Part shown: positions 16,896 through 26,404 of the stretch, one piece after another
How the letters are laid out: each line of letters begins with the position of its first letter
Position numbering within the stretch: position 1 is the first letter of the stretch
DNA from: Treponema sp.
GTDB lineage: Bacteria; Spirochaetota; Spirochaetia; Treponematales; Treponemataceae
Direction: 5' to 3'
Assembly: GCA_017935745.1 (NCBI GenBank)
Contig: JAGBGX010000017.1
Coordinates: 1-64,000 of the forward strand
DNA: 64,000 nucleotides
Notes under the pieces: model-generated
What the model saw: only the letters and a program-made list of their open reading frames with translations
What the model was told of the DNA's origin: nothing
Database searches by the model: none
Program-made: the position numbers and the translations under genes

Positions 16896-18404
16896 TTACA
16901 GCGATTTTATAAATTGTTCAAATGCTTTTTTTCCGTCCGGCGTCCTCTTGTACACGCCCGCATCCTCAAGAACTTTTGCAAAGACAATGCCTGTTTCCTC
17001 CTGAAGAACAGACTGCACGTTTTTCTCTGATATGTCCTGATGCCTCGGAAGGAATTCCTGAACCCACTTGTAATGCTTTCCAAGCGTCTCGTCCGCGCTG
17101 AAGTCCCGGCCGGAAAGAATCGCCTGCGCAAGGCCGGAAAGCTCCTGCTTGAGCCGGGAAGGAAGAACTGCAAGCCCCATGACTTCAATCAGCCCGATGT
17201 TTTCCTTTTTGATGTGATGAAGCTCCGCATGCGGATGGAACACACCGAGCGGATGCTCCTGAGTCGTTATGTTGTTGCGCAGCACAAGGTCAAGCTCGAA
17301 CATTCCGCCGTTCATGCGGGCAATCGGAGTGATTGTGTTGTGATGCTCGCCGTCAGTTTCGGCAAAGATAAACGCGCTTTCATCTGAATACGTCTTCCAT
17401 TTTTCAAGAATCCGTTCAGCAAGAGCGCACACGCGGCTGCTGTCCGCGCCGTCAAGCCGGATGACGCTCATGGGCCACTTTACAATCCCGCACGAGACAT
17501 CTTCAAACCCGCTGACAGAAAACGGCTGCTCCACCGGCGCCTTTGCCATCGGGAATTCGTACCGGCCGCCCTGAAAATGGCTGTGGGACAAAATCGAGCC
17601 GCCCACAATCGGAAGATCCGCATTGCTTCCGATTATATAATGAGGAAACAGCTTTACAAAGTCAAAGAGACAGCGGAACGTATCAGCGTCAATGCTCATC
17701 GGCACATGATCATAGCTGAACACAATGCAGTGCTCGTTATAGTACACATACGGCGAGTACTGGAAGCCGAACTGATGCCCGTTCAGCTCAACAGGAATGA
17801 TGCGGTGCGTCTGCCGCGCGGCATGGTTCACACGGCCTGCGTACCCTTCGTTTTCCTTGCACAAAAGGCATGCAGGATATCCTCCCTGCCGTGCATTCTT
17901 TGCGGCGGCAATCGCCTTGGGATCCTTTTCCGGCTTGGAAAGGTTGATTGTAATGTCAATGTCGCCGTATTCAGTCCGCGCCTTCCATTTCATGTCCTTG
18001 CACACACGGTAGCGGCGGATATAGTCAGTGTCCTGGCTGAATTCATAGTACCAGGAAGTCGCTTTTTCGGGAGACTGTTTATACAGGGCGGAAAACTGCC
18101 TGCGCACTTCGGAAGGACGCGCAACAAGGCACGACATAATCTTTGTATCAAACAGATCACGGTACACAATGCTGTCTTCTATAAATTCCTTTTCAACAGC
18201 ATAATCCAGCAGAGATGCGAGAATCTGCTCAAGCTGATCCTTGCTCACTTCAGGGACAGCTTCCGCCTGCTGCTCGTTTTCAAATCCGTCAAGATGAAAC
18301 AGCTCAAGCAGCCGGTTCTTTGTATAAATTATATCGTCCGTCTCAATAAGTCCTGCCGCAAGTCCGTAGCCTGCAAGCATATTAATCGATTCGTAAATAG
18401 CCAT
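16896..18404 (-). CDS. galT: UDP-glucose--hexose-1-phosphate uridylyltransferase (GalT, Firmicutes type)
   Basis: A 502-residue enzyme of the long GalT form common in Gram-positive bacteria (begins MAIYESINMLAGYGL). It swaps UMP between UDP-glucose and galactose 1-phosphate in the Leloir pathway. Conserved segments include ACLLCKENEGYAGRVNHAARQTHRIIP, SYDHVPMSID, the SHSHFQGG active-site region and HPHAELHHIKKENIGLIEVMGLAVLP. No other gal genes lie next to it, so the kinase and epimerase are presumably elsewhere. The nuclease gene starts divergently 180 bp away. Confidence 0.95.
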   Translation of the reverse strand: MAIYESINMLAGYGLAAGLIETDDIIYTKNRLLELFHLDGFENEQQAEAVPEVSKDQLEQILASLLDYAVEKEFIEDSIVYRDLFDTKIMSCLVARPSEVRRQFSALYKQSPEKATSWYYEFSQDTDYIRRYRVCKDMKWKARTEYGDIDITINLSKPEKDPKAIAAAKNARQGGYPACLLCKENEGYAGRVNHAARQTHRIIPVELNGHQFGFQYSPYVYYNEHCIVFSYDHVPMSIDADTFRCLFDFVKLFPHYIIGSNADLPIVGGSILSHSHFQGGRYEFPMAKAPVEQPFSVSGFEDVSCGIVKWPMSVIRLDGADSSRVCALAERILEKWKTYSDESAFIFAETDGEHHNTITPIARMNGGMFELDLVLRNNITTQEHPLGVFHPHAELHHIKKENIGLIEVMGLAVLPSRLKQELSGLAQAILSGRDFSADETLGKHYKWVQEFLPRHQDISEKNVQSVLQEETGIVFAKVLEDAGVYKRTPDGKKAFEQFIKSL

Positions 18405-18506
18405 GATGCAATTTTAAATTGATTTTCCGCTGCTGTCAAATCAGATGCGCCGCGTATGAGCAAAAAGTTGCGCACACTGGTTTTCCTGATGTGTGCAAAC
18501 ATGCAC

Positions 18507-18535
18507 TTGAAAAAAATCATATTATATGATAGAAT
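18507..18535 (+). promoter_or_regulatory. Sigma-70-like promoter for the nuclease gene
   Basis: TTGAAA (18507-18512), 17-bp spacer, TAGAAT (18530-18535), about 50 bases before the start codon of the exported nuclease and divergent from galT. Confidence 0.55.
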
Positions 18536-18586
18536 AGAAGAAATATTCAAAACACTGCATCTGTTTTACGGTTCTGTCTGTCTGCT

Positions 18587-19390
18587 ATGAAAAAAGGAAA
18601 AAAATGCCTGCATCTGCCTTTTCTTTTGCTGCTGTTTTTTTCAGGCGCTGCCTTTGCGCAGGAAGCACAGCAGCTGCTTGCAGTTCCGCGCTGCCCTGCA
18701 ACGGCTGGAGGCGAAAGCGCAGACGATCATGAAATCCGCTCATGCGCCGGATTCCTGCTGTGCTACCGGGAAAGCTTTGAAAACGCAGAATGGGCCGGTT
18801 ACGTGATTACAAAGGAAACGCTTGTGAAAGCCGCCAGACGAAAAAACAATTTCCGCCCTGATCCGGCAGTTTCCACTGGCTCTGCCGGGCTTGCCGACTA
18901 TGCAGGAAGCGGCTACGACAGAGGACACCTTGTTCCTGCCGCTGACATGATGTGGAGCGAAGAAAGCGCAAGCGAAAGCTTTCTTATGAGCAATATGTCG
19001 CCGCAAAAGCCGCAGCTCAACAGAGGAATGTGGAAGCAGCTTGAAGCGAAAATACGCGCGTGCGCGCAGCAGTTTGAAGCTGTGTTCGTCATAACAGGCC
19101 CTGTCCTTGAAAAACCGGCTGCGGAATACCAGTCCATAGGAAAAAACGGTGTTGCCGTCCCGGAGTTTTTCTACAAGGCGGTGCTTGCCAAGGACAGCAG
19201 CGGAAATTTTTCAGCAATAGGATGTATCCTGCCGAATGAAAAATGCAAAGGAACGCTTTCAGACTACATTGTTTCAGTGAATGAAGCAGAACGGAGAACA
19301 GGCATCGATTTTTTCAGCGCGCTGGATGATTCAATTGAAGAAGAAATCGAAAGCCAGACTGAAAACGCGCTTGCGCATGCCGTGCAGTAA
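18587..19390 (+). CDS. Secreted DNA/RNA non-specific endonuclease
   Basis: A 267-residue nuclease of the NucA/NucG (beta-beta-alpha metal) family with a clear signal peptide (MKKGKKCLHLPFLLLLFFSG, cleavage near AFAQ). The catalytic motif DRGHLVPAADM gives general base H114, and the metal-binding Asn is in the SNMSPQKPQLNRGMW segment (N145, with E153 following). It should cut DNA and RNA in the periplasm or outside the cell, for nutrition or escape from DNA traps. A CapA-like lipoprotein gene follows on the same strand after 90 bases with its own ribosome-binding site. Confidence 0.93.
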   Translation: MKKGKKCLHLPFLLLLFFSGAAFAQEAQQLLAVPRCPATAGGESADDHEIRSCAGFLLCYRESFENAEWAGYVITKETLVKAARRKNNFRPDPAVSTGSAGLADYAGSGYDRGHLVPAADMMWSEESASESFLMSNMSPQKPQLNRGMWKQLEAKIRACAQQFEAVFVITGPVLEKPAAEYQSIGKNGVAVPEFFYKAVLAKDSSGNFSAIGCILPNEKCKGTLSDYIVSVNEAERRTGIDFFSALDDSIEEEIESQTENALAHAVQ

Positions 19391-19480
19391 AATGGAAAAA
19401 CCAGCGCACAGACAGCGGCTTTTTTGCGGCCGCTTTTCAGGGCAGAAGAACACTGTACTATTTTTATATCTAGGAGCACT

Positions 19481-20659
19481 ATGAAAAAAAGCAGACAGCG
19501 CGCCGTCTTCAGTTTTCTCTGCTGCCTTTTGCTCCTGCATTCATGCAGGACTGTGCAGGAAAGCGCAGCCTCATTTTCCCCGGAAGAAGCCGCCGCGGAC
19601 AGCAAACAGTGCGGCCCGCTCCTGCTCTCGTTTGCCGGGGACATTATGGCGCATAAGCAGAATGTGCGGGGAAATTTTCAGGAAATATACCGGGACATTG
19701 AAAGCCTGCTACAGGAATGCGACTTTTCATTCTGCAATCTGGAAACAACAGTTGACAGCAAAAAGCAGTTCTCGGGATATCCGCTTTTCAATGTGCAGGA
19801 ACCGTATGCAGACGCGGCAATCAATGCGGGATTCAATGTGTTCAGCCTTGCAAACAATCATGCAAACGACTTCGGGGAGGAAGGGCTTTGCGCAACACGT
19901 GACTATTTCAGGCGGAAGGAAAAGGAGCTTGCAGACAGCGGACGAAAGCTGTACGCAGCCGGAATAAAGGCAGAAAAAAATGCGCCCATAGAATTCCGGC
20001 TGATTGAAAAGGACGGATGGCGCATACTGTTTGCCGCTGTAACCGAAGTGCTGAATTTCAAGACGAACACAGATCTGTTTGACTATGTAAAGCCGGCCGC
20101 ACAGGAACGGGAGCAGTTTCTGCGTCAGATTGCCCGGGAAAAAGAGCGCAGCGGCTGCGACCTGCTGATTGTAAGCCTTCACTGCGCGGAAGAAGAATAT
20201 GTTCAGGGCATTGCTGAAAGTCAAAAAAAATTTTATCATTCAGTGGCTGAAGCTGGAGTAGACATTCTCTGGATAAATCATCCGCATGTCTCAAAGGAAT
20301 GGGAAGTGATTTCAGGCGCAGACGGTGTTCCCAGAAAAATCATTTTCTATGCGATGGGAAACACAATCAGCGGCCAGAGACGGAACCCTGACTTTGCGAA
20401 TCCTAAAAATCCCAGAGAATACACCGGAGACAGCTTTCTGATTCAGGTCCGGCTTGAAAAGGATGAGCAGGGCGCACAGATAACATGGCTTCATCCTGTG
20501 CTGCTTACAACATACATCACCAGGGAGCATCAGTTCATCATAAAAAAGCTTGACGATGATTTCCTGGAGGAACTGAAAAACAGAGGCGAGATGCAGTGGG
20601 CATCATATCTTTCTGAAAGAAAAAAAAGCATGGAGCGCATAAAGGCCGCATCGCACTGA
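19481..20659 (+). CDS. CapA family lipoprotein (PGA_cap metallophosphoesterase-like)
   Basis: A 392-residue protein with a lipoprotein signal ending LLLLHSC. The CapA domain shows its usual set of metal-site motifs: LSFAGDIMAH, FCNLETTVDS, FSLANNHANDFGEEG, IVSLHCAEEE and DILWINHPHV. The family takes its name from poly-gamma-glutamate capsule synthesis in Bacillus, but many members are not linked to a capsule and act as phosphoesterase-like enzymes of unknown substrate. No capB/capC partners are present. TAGGAG lies just before ATG 19481, ruling out the upstream ATG at 19424. Confidence 0.88.
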   Translation: MKKSRQRAVFSFLCCLLLLHSCRTVQESAASFSPEEAAADSKQCGPLLLSFAGDIMAHKQNVRGNFQEIYRDIESLLQECDFSFCNLETTVDSKKQFSGYPLFNVQEPYADAAINAGFNVFSLANNHANDFGEEGLCATRDYFRRKEKELADSGRKLYAAGIKAEKNAPIEFRLIEKDGWRILFAAVTEVLNFKTNTDLFDYVKPAAQEREQFLRQIAREKERSGCDLLIVSLHCAEEEYVQGIAESQKKFYHSVAEAGVDILWINHPHVSKEWEVISGADGVPRKIIFYAMGNTISGQRRNPDFANPKNPREYTGDSFLIQVRLEKDEQGAQITWLHPVLLTTYITREHQFIIKKLDDDFLEELKNRGEMQWASYLSERKKSMERIKAASH

Positions 20660-20686
20660 CACGGCTTTTGAACGGGGAAAACAGAC

Positions 20687-23239
20687 ATGACAACAAACTA
20701 CAAAACACTTCCAGTCTACGAGCAGAAGGACATAATTCTTGACGCGCTGAAATCACATCAGGTCATTGTGGTGCAAAGTCCCACAGGCTCTGGAAAGACA
20801 ACGCAGCTGCCCGTCATTCTTCACGAGGCCGGATACTCAGACAGCGGAATCATCGCAGTCACTCAGCCGCGGCGGATTGCAGCCCTGAGCGTAAGCGAAT
20901 TCATTGCACGGCAGCTCAAGACAAAATATCCGGGGCTTGTCGGCTATAAAATGCGCTTTGAGGACAAGACTGACTTTTCAACAAAAATCAAGATTATGAC
21001 TGACGGCATTCTGCTCCAGGAAATGAAGCTCGATCCGTACATGAGCAAATACTCTGTAATCATGATTGACGAGGCGCACGAGCGGAGCCTGAACATCGAT
21101 TTTGCGCTCGGGCTTTTAAAGCGCATCCTTGCAATGCGCAGCGACTTCAAAGTGATTGTAAGCTCGGCAACGATGAATGCAGAAAGCTTCAGCAATTACT
21201 TCGGCGGCTGCCCGATTGTCACAATTGAAACCCAGACATATCCTGTGGCAATGGTATACGATCCGCCGGGAACAGCCACAACAGCGGCAACAGAAGCCGG
21301 AGCTGACGCGCTGCTTTCCAAAATCGAGCAGACAATTGAACGTGTGCTGGGCAACAGGGAAACAGGTGACATTCTTGTTTTTCTTCCGGGCGAAAAAATC
21401 ATCAAGGACTGCATGCAGCGTCTCTACAGAGCATCATTCAGAAACAAAATTCACGTGATTCCCCTGTACGGACGGCTTCCCAAGGAAGAGCAGGAACGCG
21501 TTTTTGACAGCGCGCCGTTCGGAAAAAAGAAAGTCGTCATAAGCACAAACATTGCCGAAACATCGGTGACTATAAACGGCATAACAACGGTCATCGACTC
21601 CGGGCTTGCCAAGCTGAATTTCTACAGCCCCAAGACTTTCACTTCCAGCCTCACAGAAACTCCCGTCAGCAGGGCGAGCTGCAGCCAGAGGAGAGGCCGG
21701 GCAGGAAGAACATGCGAGGGAACGTGCTACAGGCTGTATTCACGGGAAGACTTTGAAAGCAGGCAGGAATACACTACTGAAGAAATTTACCGCACAGACC
21801 TGAGCGAAGTTGTTCTCAGAATGTCAGAGCTGGGAATCACCGACTTTGAAAAATTCGACTTTATTTCTCCGCCGGGGCATGAAGGGCTTGTCGGGGCCGT
21901 ACATACGCTGAACATGCTTCAGGCAATCGACCGCTCAGGCTCTCTCACAGGCATCGGAAAGCTCATGGCGGAATTTCCGCTTGAACCGCGCACAAGCCGG
22001 ATTATCGTGGAAAGCATCATGCGCTATCCCGATGTCCTCGAGGAAGCGGTTATCGCAGCATCTTTTTTAAGCGCCCAGTCACCGTTTGTGCTTCCTGCGG
22101 GCAAGGAGCTGGAAGCACGGCAGGCGCACCATGCGTTCAGGGACGCGCAGGGCGACTTTGTTGCCTACGTAAAGCTGTTCCGCACATACACCGGCACGAA
22201 AAACAAGGAGCAGTTCTGCAAGAAGCATTACCTTGACGAGCGTGTCATGGCAGAAATACTGAATATCAAGGAGCAGCTTGAAGAAATTGTCTCCGGCAGG
22301 CTCCAGATTCCAGTCACAGGCGGCGGAAGCATTGACAGCTACCTGTGCTGTGTCGCCGCAGGAATGATTCAGTTTGTGTGCATCCGGGAAGGACGGGAAA
22401 ACTACAGGAGCCTCACGCAGGATCACATTTCAGTTCATCCCGGCTCCTCGATGTTCAAGGCAAGCCCTCTGTACATTGTGGCGGGAGAAATTGTGCGCAC
22501 AAGCCGGATGTTCGCAATGAGCGTTTCTCCGCTCACAAAAAAAATTCTCGCGCAGCTCGATCCCCGGCTCGAAGGCGAGCTTATAAAAATCAGAAATTCC
22601 AAGGCCAGGAATCCTGAGGAAAAACCGGCCGCGCAAAAATCCCCGCAAAAAAAGACGGCGGAAAAAAGCAGCGGCGAAAACACAGTCAGAATCGGAAGCT
22701 TTCATTTTGAATGCAAAAAGCTCAAGGGAAAAAAGACGCTCATGCTTCCGTGGAACGAATTCAAGGAAGCCCTGGCAGAAGAAAAAAGCGAAACGCTCCT
22801 TGCGCAGGTTTCCGGCATGAAAGGAATCATTCTCATGAAAGGCGGATATTCTCTCCTGCCGTATGAAAAAATGGATACCATCATCAGGGCAGCAAAAGGG
22901 CTGAACCTGAACCCCGTGAGCGAGCAGTCATGGCCGAAAAAAATGAACATCAGTGCAGGCGACAAGGACGGAATGCAGCTGCTGGCTTCCTCGCTCGGGC
23001 ATATCATGCGTGTCACTGTTGCAAAAAGAAATTCAAAGGAATACGGATTTATCTGCCTGTTCACTGACGGAAAAGGAACGTACTGGTTCAAAGTGTCCCG
23101 CGGATTTATAACGGCGATGAATGAAAGCCTTGCTTCCCTGGAAAAGCTGATTGACGATGCTGCTTCGTCAGATCTTGACGCGGCCGCACGGGAAAAAATC
23201 AGCCTCACATACAGAATGCTGAGCGAACTGTACAAATAG
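20687..23239 (+). CDS. hrpA: DEAH-box ATP-dependent helicase HrpA/HrpB type
   Basis: An 850-residue helicase. Motifs in order: GSGKTT (Walker A, near 33), TQPRRIAA (Ia), DEAH (II), SAT (III), then the second RecA domain with ETSVTI and SQRRGRAGR (VI), followed by the winged-helix, ratchet (HA2) and OB-fold region. A lysine-rich linker near 640-670 leads to an extra C-terminal domain of about 170 residues beginning ENTVRIGSFHFECKKL, not part of the standard core; its role is unknown. HrpA-type enzymes rescue stalled or collided ribosomes in E. coli. Only 27 bases separate it from the CapA gene, so the two may be co-transcribed. Confidence 0.92.
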   Translation: MTTNYKTLPVYEQKDIILDALKSHQVIVVQSPTGSGKTTQLPVILHEAGYSDSGIIAVTQPRRIAALSVSEFIARQLKTKYPGLVGYKMRFEDKTDFSTKIKIMTDGILLQEMKLDPYMSKYSVIMIDEAHERSLNIDFALGLLKRILAMRSDFKVIVSSATMNAESFSNYFGGCPIVTIETQTYPVAMVYDPPGTATTAATEAGADALLSKIEQTIERVLGNRETGDILVFLPGEKIIKDCMQRLYRASFRNKIHVIPLYGRLPKEEQERVFDSAPFGKKKVVISTNIAETSVTINGITTVIDSGLAKLNFYSPKTFTSSLTETPVSRASCSQRRGRAGRTCEGTCYRLYSREDFESRQEYTTEEIYRTDLSEVVLRMSELGITDFEKFDFISPPGHEGLVGAVHTLNMLQAIDRSGSLTGIGKLMAEFPLEPRTSRIIVESIMRYPDVLEEAVIAASFLSAQSPFVLPAGKELEARQAHHAFRDAQGDFVAYVKLFRTYTGTKNKEQFCKKHYLDERVMAEILNIKEQLEEIVSGRLQIPVTGGGSIDSYLCCVAAGMIQFVCIREGRENYRSLTQDHISVHPGSSMFKASPLYIVAGEIVRTSRMFAMSVSPLTKKILAQLDPRLEGELIKIRNSKARNPEEKPAAQKSPQKKTAEKSSGENTVRIGSFHFECKKLKGKKTLMLPWNEFKEALAEEKSETLLAQVSGMKGIILMKGGYSLLPYEKMDTIIRAAKGLNLNPVSEQSWPKKMNISAGDKDGMQLLASSLGHIMRVTVAKRNSKEYGFICLFTDGKGTYWFKVSRGFITAMNESLASLEKLIDDAASSDLDAAAREKISLTYRMLSELYK

Positions 23240-23242
23240 CGG

Positions 23243-25108
23243 CTACTGCCACAGAAACTGCGCCCTGGCAGTGACTGACATTCCCGGCGAAGGATAGCCG
23301 TCCGCGTGGCAATATTGAAAGTCGAAAATGTTGTTCCAGTCAAGGCTGAACTCGAGCGCGCCGTTTTTCCACCTCAGTCCGGTGTCTGCCTCAAAAAAAG
23401 CGGGAACGGACGCGCGGTTCGCGTTGTCGGTGTATTTCCGCGATGTGCAGCGGAATGACGCGCTCCACAAAAACCGTTTCGGCAGCGGAACTTCGATCAG
23501 GGCGGACAGCGTGTGGACGGGCGTGCACATAACCTGGTTTCCGCTGTATTCGCCTGAGTCCAGGATTGCCCGGCACAGCGTGTACTGTGCCTTCAGCGTG
23601 AAAAAAGAAAAAAGCTGCTCCGTTGAAACGGAAACGTCCGCGCCCCAGTTCACGGACGAGCCGATGTTTTCAGGCGACCAAATTCCGCCGGAGGAAGTCC
23701 AGCCGATTTTGTCGCGGTACAGAATCAGGAACGGCTTTATTCCCGCGCTGAATGCAGAGCGGTACTGCGCCCCCGCATAAAACGAAAGCGCGCTTTCAGG
23801 CCGCAGTCCGGGATTTCCCGTTCCGCCCGCGCCCGAATAATACAGCTGCTGGAACACCGGATTCGTAGCATTCCGCGAGGCGTGCGCAAAAATTTCCCAT
23901 TCGGAAAACCGGCGCGAAACAGTGAGGCTGTACAAAAGCTCAAGCGAGCGCGACGGATGAAAATAGCTGACGGGAAGCGCAAGGCTCACCGAGCAGCCGA
24001 GCAGAGAAAGCTGCACGGACGGAGACGCAACACACGTAAAAAGCGAGTGGGAAAAATCCTCGCTGCGTGCGGAAGACTTCATCTGCTCGTCCGAAACGCT
24101 GTACGAAGCGGAAGCGCGGAGTCTCAGAAAATTCCACGCAAGCACGTCCGACTGGAGCGAGCAGCAGTGAACGGCGTACTCGTTTTCCAGAAAGCTGAAC
24201 CGTCCGCTTTCCGTGTAGTCCAGTTTTGAATACGTGTACGACGGAAGAATGTTCAGCGTCAGGTTCTCGAACGGAAGAAAAACGGGAAGCGCGAGCGAGG
24301 AAACGAGCGATGTCTGTTCCTTTTCGGAAAAATAGTAGCCGCCCTCCGAGCCGCAGCCGTCATCGCTGTAGCTGACGTAGCTTGAAATCCCGAACGAAGC
24401 CCCGGGAAACCGCGCGTCGGAATAGCTTGCAAAAAGCGAGTTGTTCACCAGAAACTGCTCGTAGCCGCTGTACGTTTTTTTGTAGCCGGAATACGAATCC
24501 GCGAAGCCGGGCCTGTACGTTGCGTCCGCAGAACGGTAGCCGAAGTGATTTTTCCTGCGCGAGACGCTCACGTCCTCCTGAACAAAGAGCGCCGAGCCGG
24601 AATCAAACAGAAGCGGAAACGAAAATCCTGCCGCGGCCGCCGGGCTGTCAAAAGCAGAGCCGATGTAGCTTTTCGCGGACAGGGAAGCGCGTGCGGAAGG
24701 CTTTGTGTAGTCCGCCGAGAACGTGCGTATGTAGACCGAGACCGCCCCGTCCGTGGAAGCCGGATCAATTCTGACGGACTTGACAGTCTGCATATCCAGC
24801 ATACCGAAGTCGAATTTGCCGGTGTTCGGGTCGTTCATCAGCACGCCGTTGACGTACACTTTTATAGAAGAATTCCAGTAGCCGTGGAACGTCAGCTCGT
24901 TGTCCGTGCCCTTGAACGAAAATCCCGCCGACTCAAGCGCGTCCTGCACGGACGAAAACCGCTCAAGCTCTTCTCCGCTGATGAGCGTCTCGCCCGGCTG
25001 CTCCGCCGACGGAACAACGGTGATTATGTGAGGAAGCTCCACGTCCTGCGGAAACGCCGCCACGCCCGGAAAAAGGAACGCGGCAAGCGCAATCGTTTTT
25101 ATGCGCAT
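23243..25108 (-). CDS. TonB-dependent outer-membrane receptor, probably for cobalamin
   Basis: A 621-residue protein with a signal peptide (MRIKTIALAAFLFPGVAAFPQ), a plug domain (SGEELERFSSVQDALESAGF to VKSVRIDP) and a barrel of aromatic-rich beta strands. A TonB-box-like stretch (HIITVVPS) follows the signal. The chain ends in FLWQ rather than the usual terminal Phe/Trp. It is downstream of a lipoprotein gene and of a probable cobalamin riboswitch, so B12 uptake (BtuB-like) is the best inference; sequence alone does not fix the ligand. A length of about 600 residues matches BtuB more than siderophore receptors. Confidence 0.82.
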   Translation of the reverse strand: MRIKTIALAAFLFPGVAAFPQDVELPHIITVVPSAEQPGETLISGEELERFSSVQDALESAGFSFKGTDNELTFHGYWNSSIKVYVNGVLMNDPNTGKFDFGMLDMQTVKSVRIDPASTDGAVSVYIRTFSADYTKPSARASLSAKSYIGSAFDSPAAAAGFSFPLLFDSGSALFVQEDVSVSRRKNHFGYRSADATYRPGFADSYSGYKKTYSGYEQFLVNNSLFASYSDARFPGASFGISSYVSYSDDGCGSEGGYYFSEKEQTSLVSSLALPVFLPFENLTLNILPSYTYSKLDYTESGRFSFLENEYAVHCCSLQSDVLAWNFLRLRASASYSVSDEQMKSSARSEDFSHSLFTCVASPSVQLSLLGCSVSLALPVSYFHPSRSLELLYSLTVSRRFSEWEIFAHASRNATNPVFQQLYYSGAGGTGNPGLRPESALSFYAGAQYRSAFSAGIKPFLILYRDKIGWTSSGGIWSPENIGSSVNWGADVSVSTEQLFSFFTLKAQYTLCRAILDSGEYSGNQVMCTPVHTLSALIEVPLPKRFLWSASFRCTSRKYTDNANRASVPAFFEADTGLRWKNGALEFSLDWNNIFDFQYCHADGYPSPGMSVTARAQFLWQ

Positions 25109-25161
25109 TATGGCTGCAAAAATCGCGCCGAACTACATCAGCGCGAAACGCTTCCCGGACG

Positions 25162-25938
25162 CTATTCGATTTTTGTAAAGACCGCGCCCGCCATTCCGCC
25201 GGAACGGACTGCCGCGCGCCCGGTTTTGTCAGCCCCGGAAAAAGAGCTTGTCCAGCTGGAAGCTGCAAAATAGCCGCCGTTGCCAAAGCCGAATTTCTCC
25301 ACTGCTTCTTCAAGCGTGCCGACCGTGTTGTACGCCGCATCCGCGTTATAGCCGCCTTCAATGTACACTTGTGTTTCGCTGAAAACAGAATTCTTGTTCG
25401 CTGATGTCGGAAGCCGTCCGTCCTTTGTGAGGAACTGGAATTTCACTCCGTAAAAGCATCCTTCCTGCGGTGTGCCATACGGAGAGTGCTTTGCCTGAAA
25501 AATAATCACGCCGGAATGCTTGTCAAGCTCGTCAGCAGAAATTCCGTCTTCCTTGTTCGCGTCCGAAAGCAGGTTGTACACAACGTAGACTTTGTTCGCG
25601 TCCTTGAGATTGAAATACGTGTCCGCGCCGTATACGCTGATTTTCAGATAATCCGTGTCTTCAGTTCCGGCGGGAGCGTCCATTTTTGCGCAGGAACAGG
25701 CTGTCGCATAAGCAATTGACGGGCGGAAGATGTACGCGGTTTCCGCGCCCCATGAACTATATGCCGTTGTGGAATACACTCCGCTGACGGGATCGTCAGC
25801 GGAAAGCTCGACGGGATACACATCATAGTGAACCTCAGGCTCTTCATCATCAGAACTGCATGAAACAAACGGAAACAGCAGAGCCATCACGGCACAGGCA
25901 AGCACCGCGCGCACAGAACAAAAGCGAACGCTTTTCAT
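25162..25938 (-). CDS. Lipoprotein, candidate surface partner of the TonB-dependent receptor
   Basis: A 258-residue lipoprotein with signal MKSVRFCSVRAVLACAVMAL and lipobox FVSC, then an acidic SSDDEEPE linker typical of surface export. The rest is beta-rich with scattered Tyr, His and Met; it matches no family I can name, though small beta lipoproteins such as HmuY (haem) and BtuH/BtuG (B12) hold comparable positions beside TonB receptors. The start at 25938 has CGGAGA upstream, following a 9-bp hairpin. The frame is open further upstream, but that part crosses the riboswitch. Likely co-transcribed with the receptor gene 53 bases downstream. Confidence 0.75.
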   Translation of the reverse strand: MKSVRFCSVRAVLACAVMALLFPFVSCSSDDEEPEVHYDVYPVELSADDPVSGVYSTTAYSSWGAETAYIFRPSIAYATACSCAKMDAPAGTEDTDYLKISVYGADTYFNLKDANKVYVVYNLLSDANKEDGISADELDKHSGVIIFQAKHSPYGTPQEGCFYGVKFQFLTKDGRLPTSANKNSVFSETQVYIEGGYNADAAYNTVGTLEEAVEKFGFGNGGYFAASSWTSSFSGADKTGRAAVRSGGMAGAVFTKIE

Positions 25939-26029
25939 CGTTTTTCTCCGGAAAAAAGAGCGCCTTTTTTCCAAAAATACAGATTGCGTTTTCATGCGAA
26001 AACACAGGAGGCCGCCGGGGCAGCTTCCG

Positions 26030-26125
26030 CGCGCACCAACGTTTCCTGGCTCCGGCAAGAAACATCCGTCTTCCCGCTTCCGCAGTGACCGCAGCAAACG
26101 CCGCATGGATATTCCCTAAAACGCA
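26030..26125 (-). promoter_or_regulatory. Probable compact cobalamin riboswitch
   Basis: On the minus strand the conserved B12 segments appear in the right order: TTTAGGGAATATCC (as AATAGGGAATCC in E. coli btuB), GGTCACTGCGG, GCGGGAAGACGG, and GAGCCAGGAAACG in the position of the AGCCxGxAGACC box. CGTTTT before AGGGAA can pair with GAAACG after the box. The part between AGGGAA and CACTG is much shorter than normal. Downstream, a 9-bp hairpin sits against the CGGAGA ribosome-binding site of the lipoprotein gene and could serve as expression platform. Confidence 0.6.
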
Positions 26126-26258
26126 ACACCGCAGGAAACTTCAGTTTCCGAGGATTTGCGTTCCGTCCGCGAGAGCGGACATATAAATGAACAGTTTGCG
26201 TGCAAACTGTGAGTTAAACACAGCACGCTATTTTAGTGCTGTGTTTAAACATTCCTCA
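26120..26258 (+). repeat. Structured intergenic repeat, copy R2
   Basis: Plus-strand copy with outer stem AACGCAA/TTGCGTT (26120-26126 and 26156-26162) around GGAAAC-TTCA-GTTTCC (26134-26149), then GTCCGC-GAGA-GCGGAC (26165-26180), ACAGTTTGC/GCAAACTGT (26191-26210), a long hairpin (26213-26226 with 26236-26250) and the end block TTTAAACATTCCTCA (26244-26258). Its left end touches the 5' side of the riboswitch on the other strand. Confidence 0.8.
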
Positions 26259-26356
26259 CGCCGATACAGTTGAGCGTCCAGCGCAGGCCTTTCACCTGCT
26301 TCCATTGAAATGCACGGAAAAATAGTACTGAAAAAATTTTCTTTTGTAAACAGCGC

Positions 26357-26385
26357 GCAAAAAAAAATCCCGGACAAAGCCGGGA
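26357..26385 (-). terminator. Rho-independent terminator of the beta-barrel gene
   Basis: On the minus strand a TCCCGG...CCGGGA stem (26385-26380 with 26373-26368) is followed by an uninterrupted run of T. It begins 20 bases after the stop of the gene at 26405. Confidence 0.85.
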
Positions 26386-26404
26386 CTTTCTGGCAAAACA
26401 CAGC

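Noticed and set aside
24545..25273. Long plus-strand open frame opposite the TonB receptor and lipoprotein genes
   Set aside because: Arg/His-rich composition typical of an antisense shadow; the minus-strand genes have signal peptides, domains and upstream signals.
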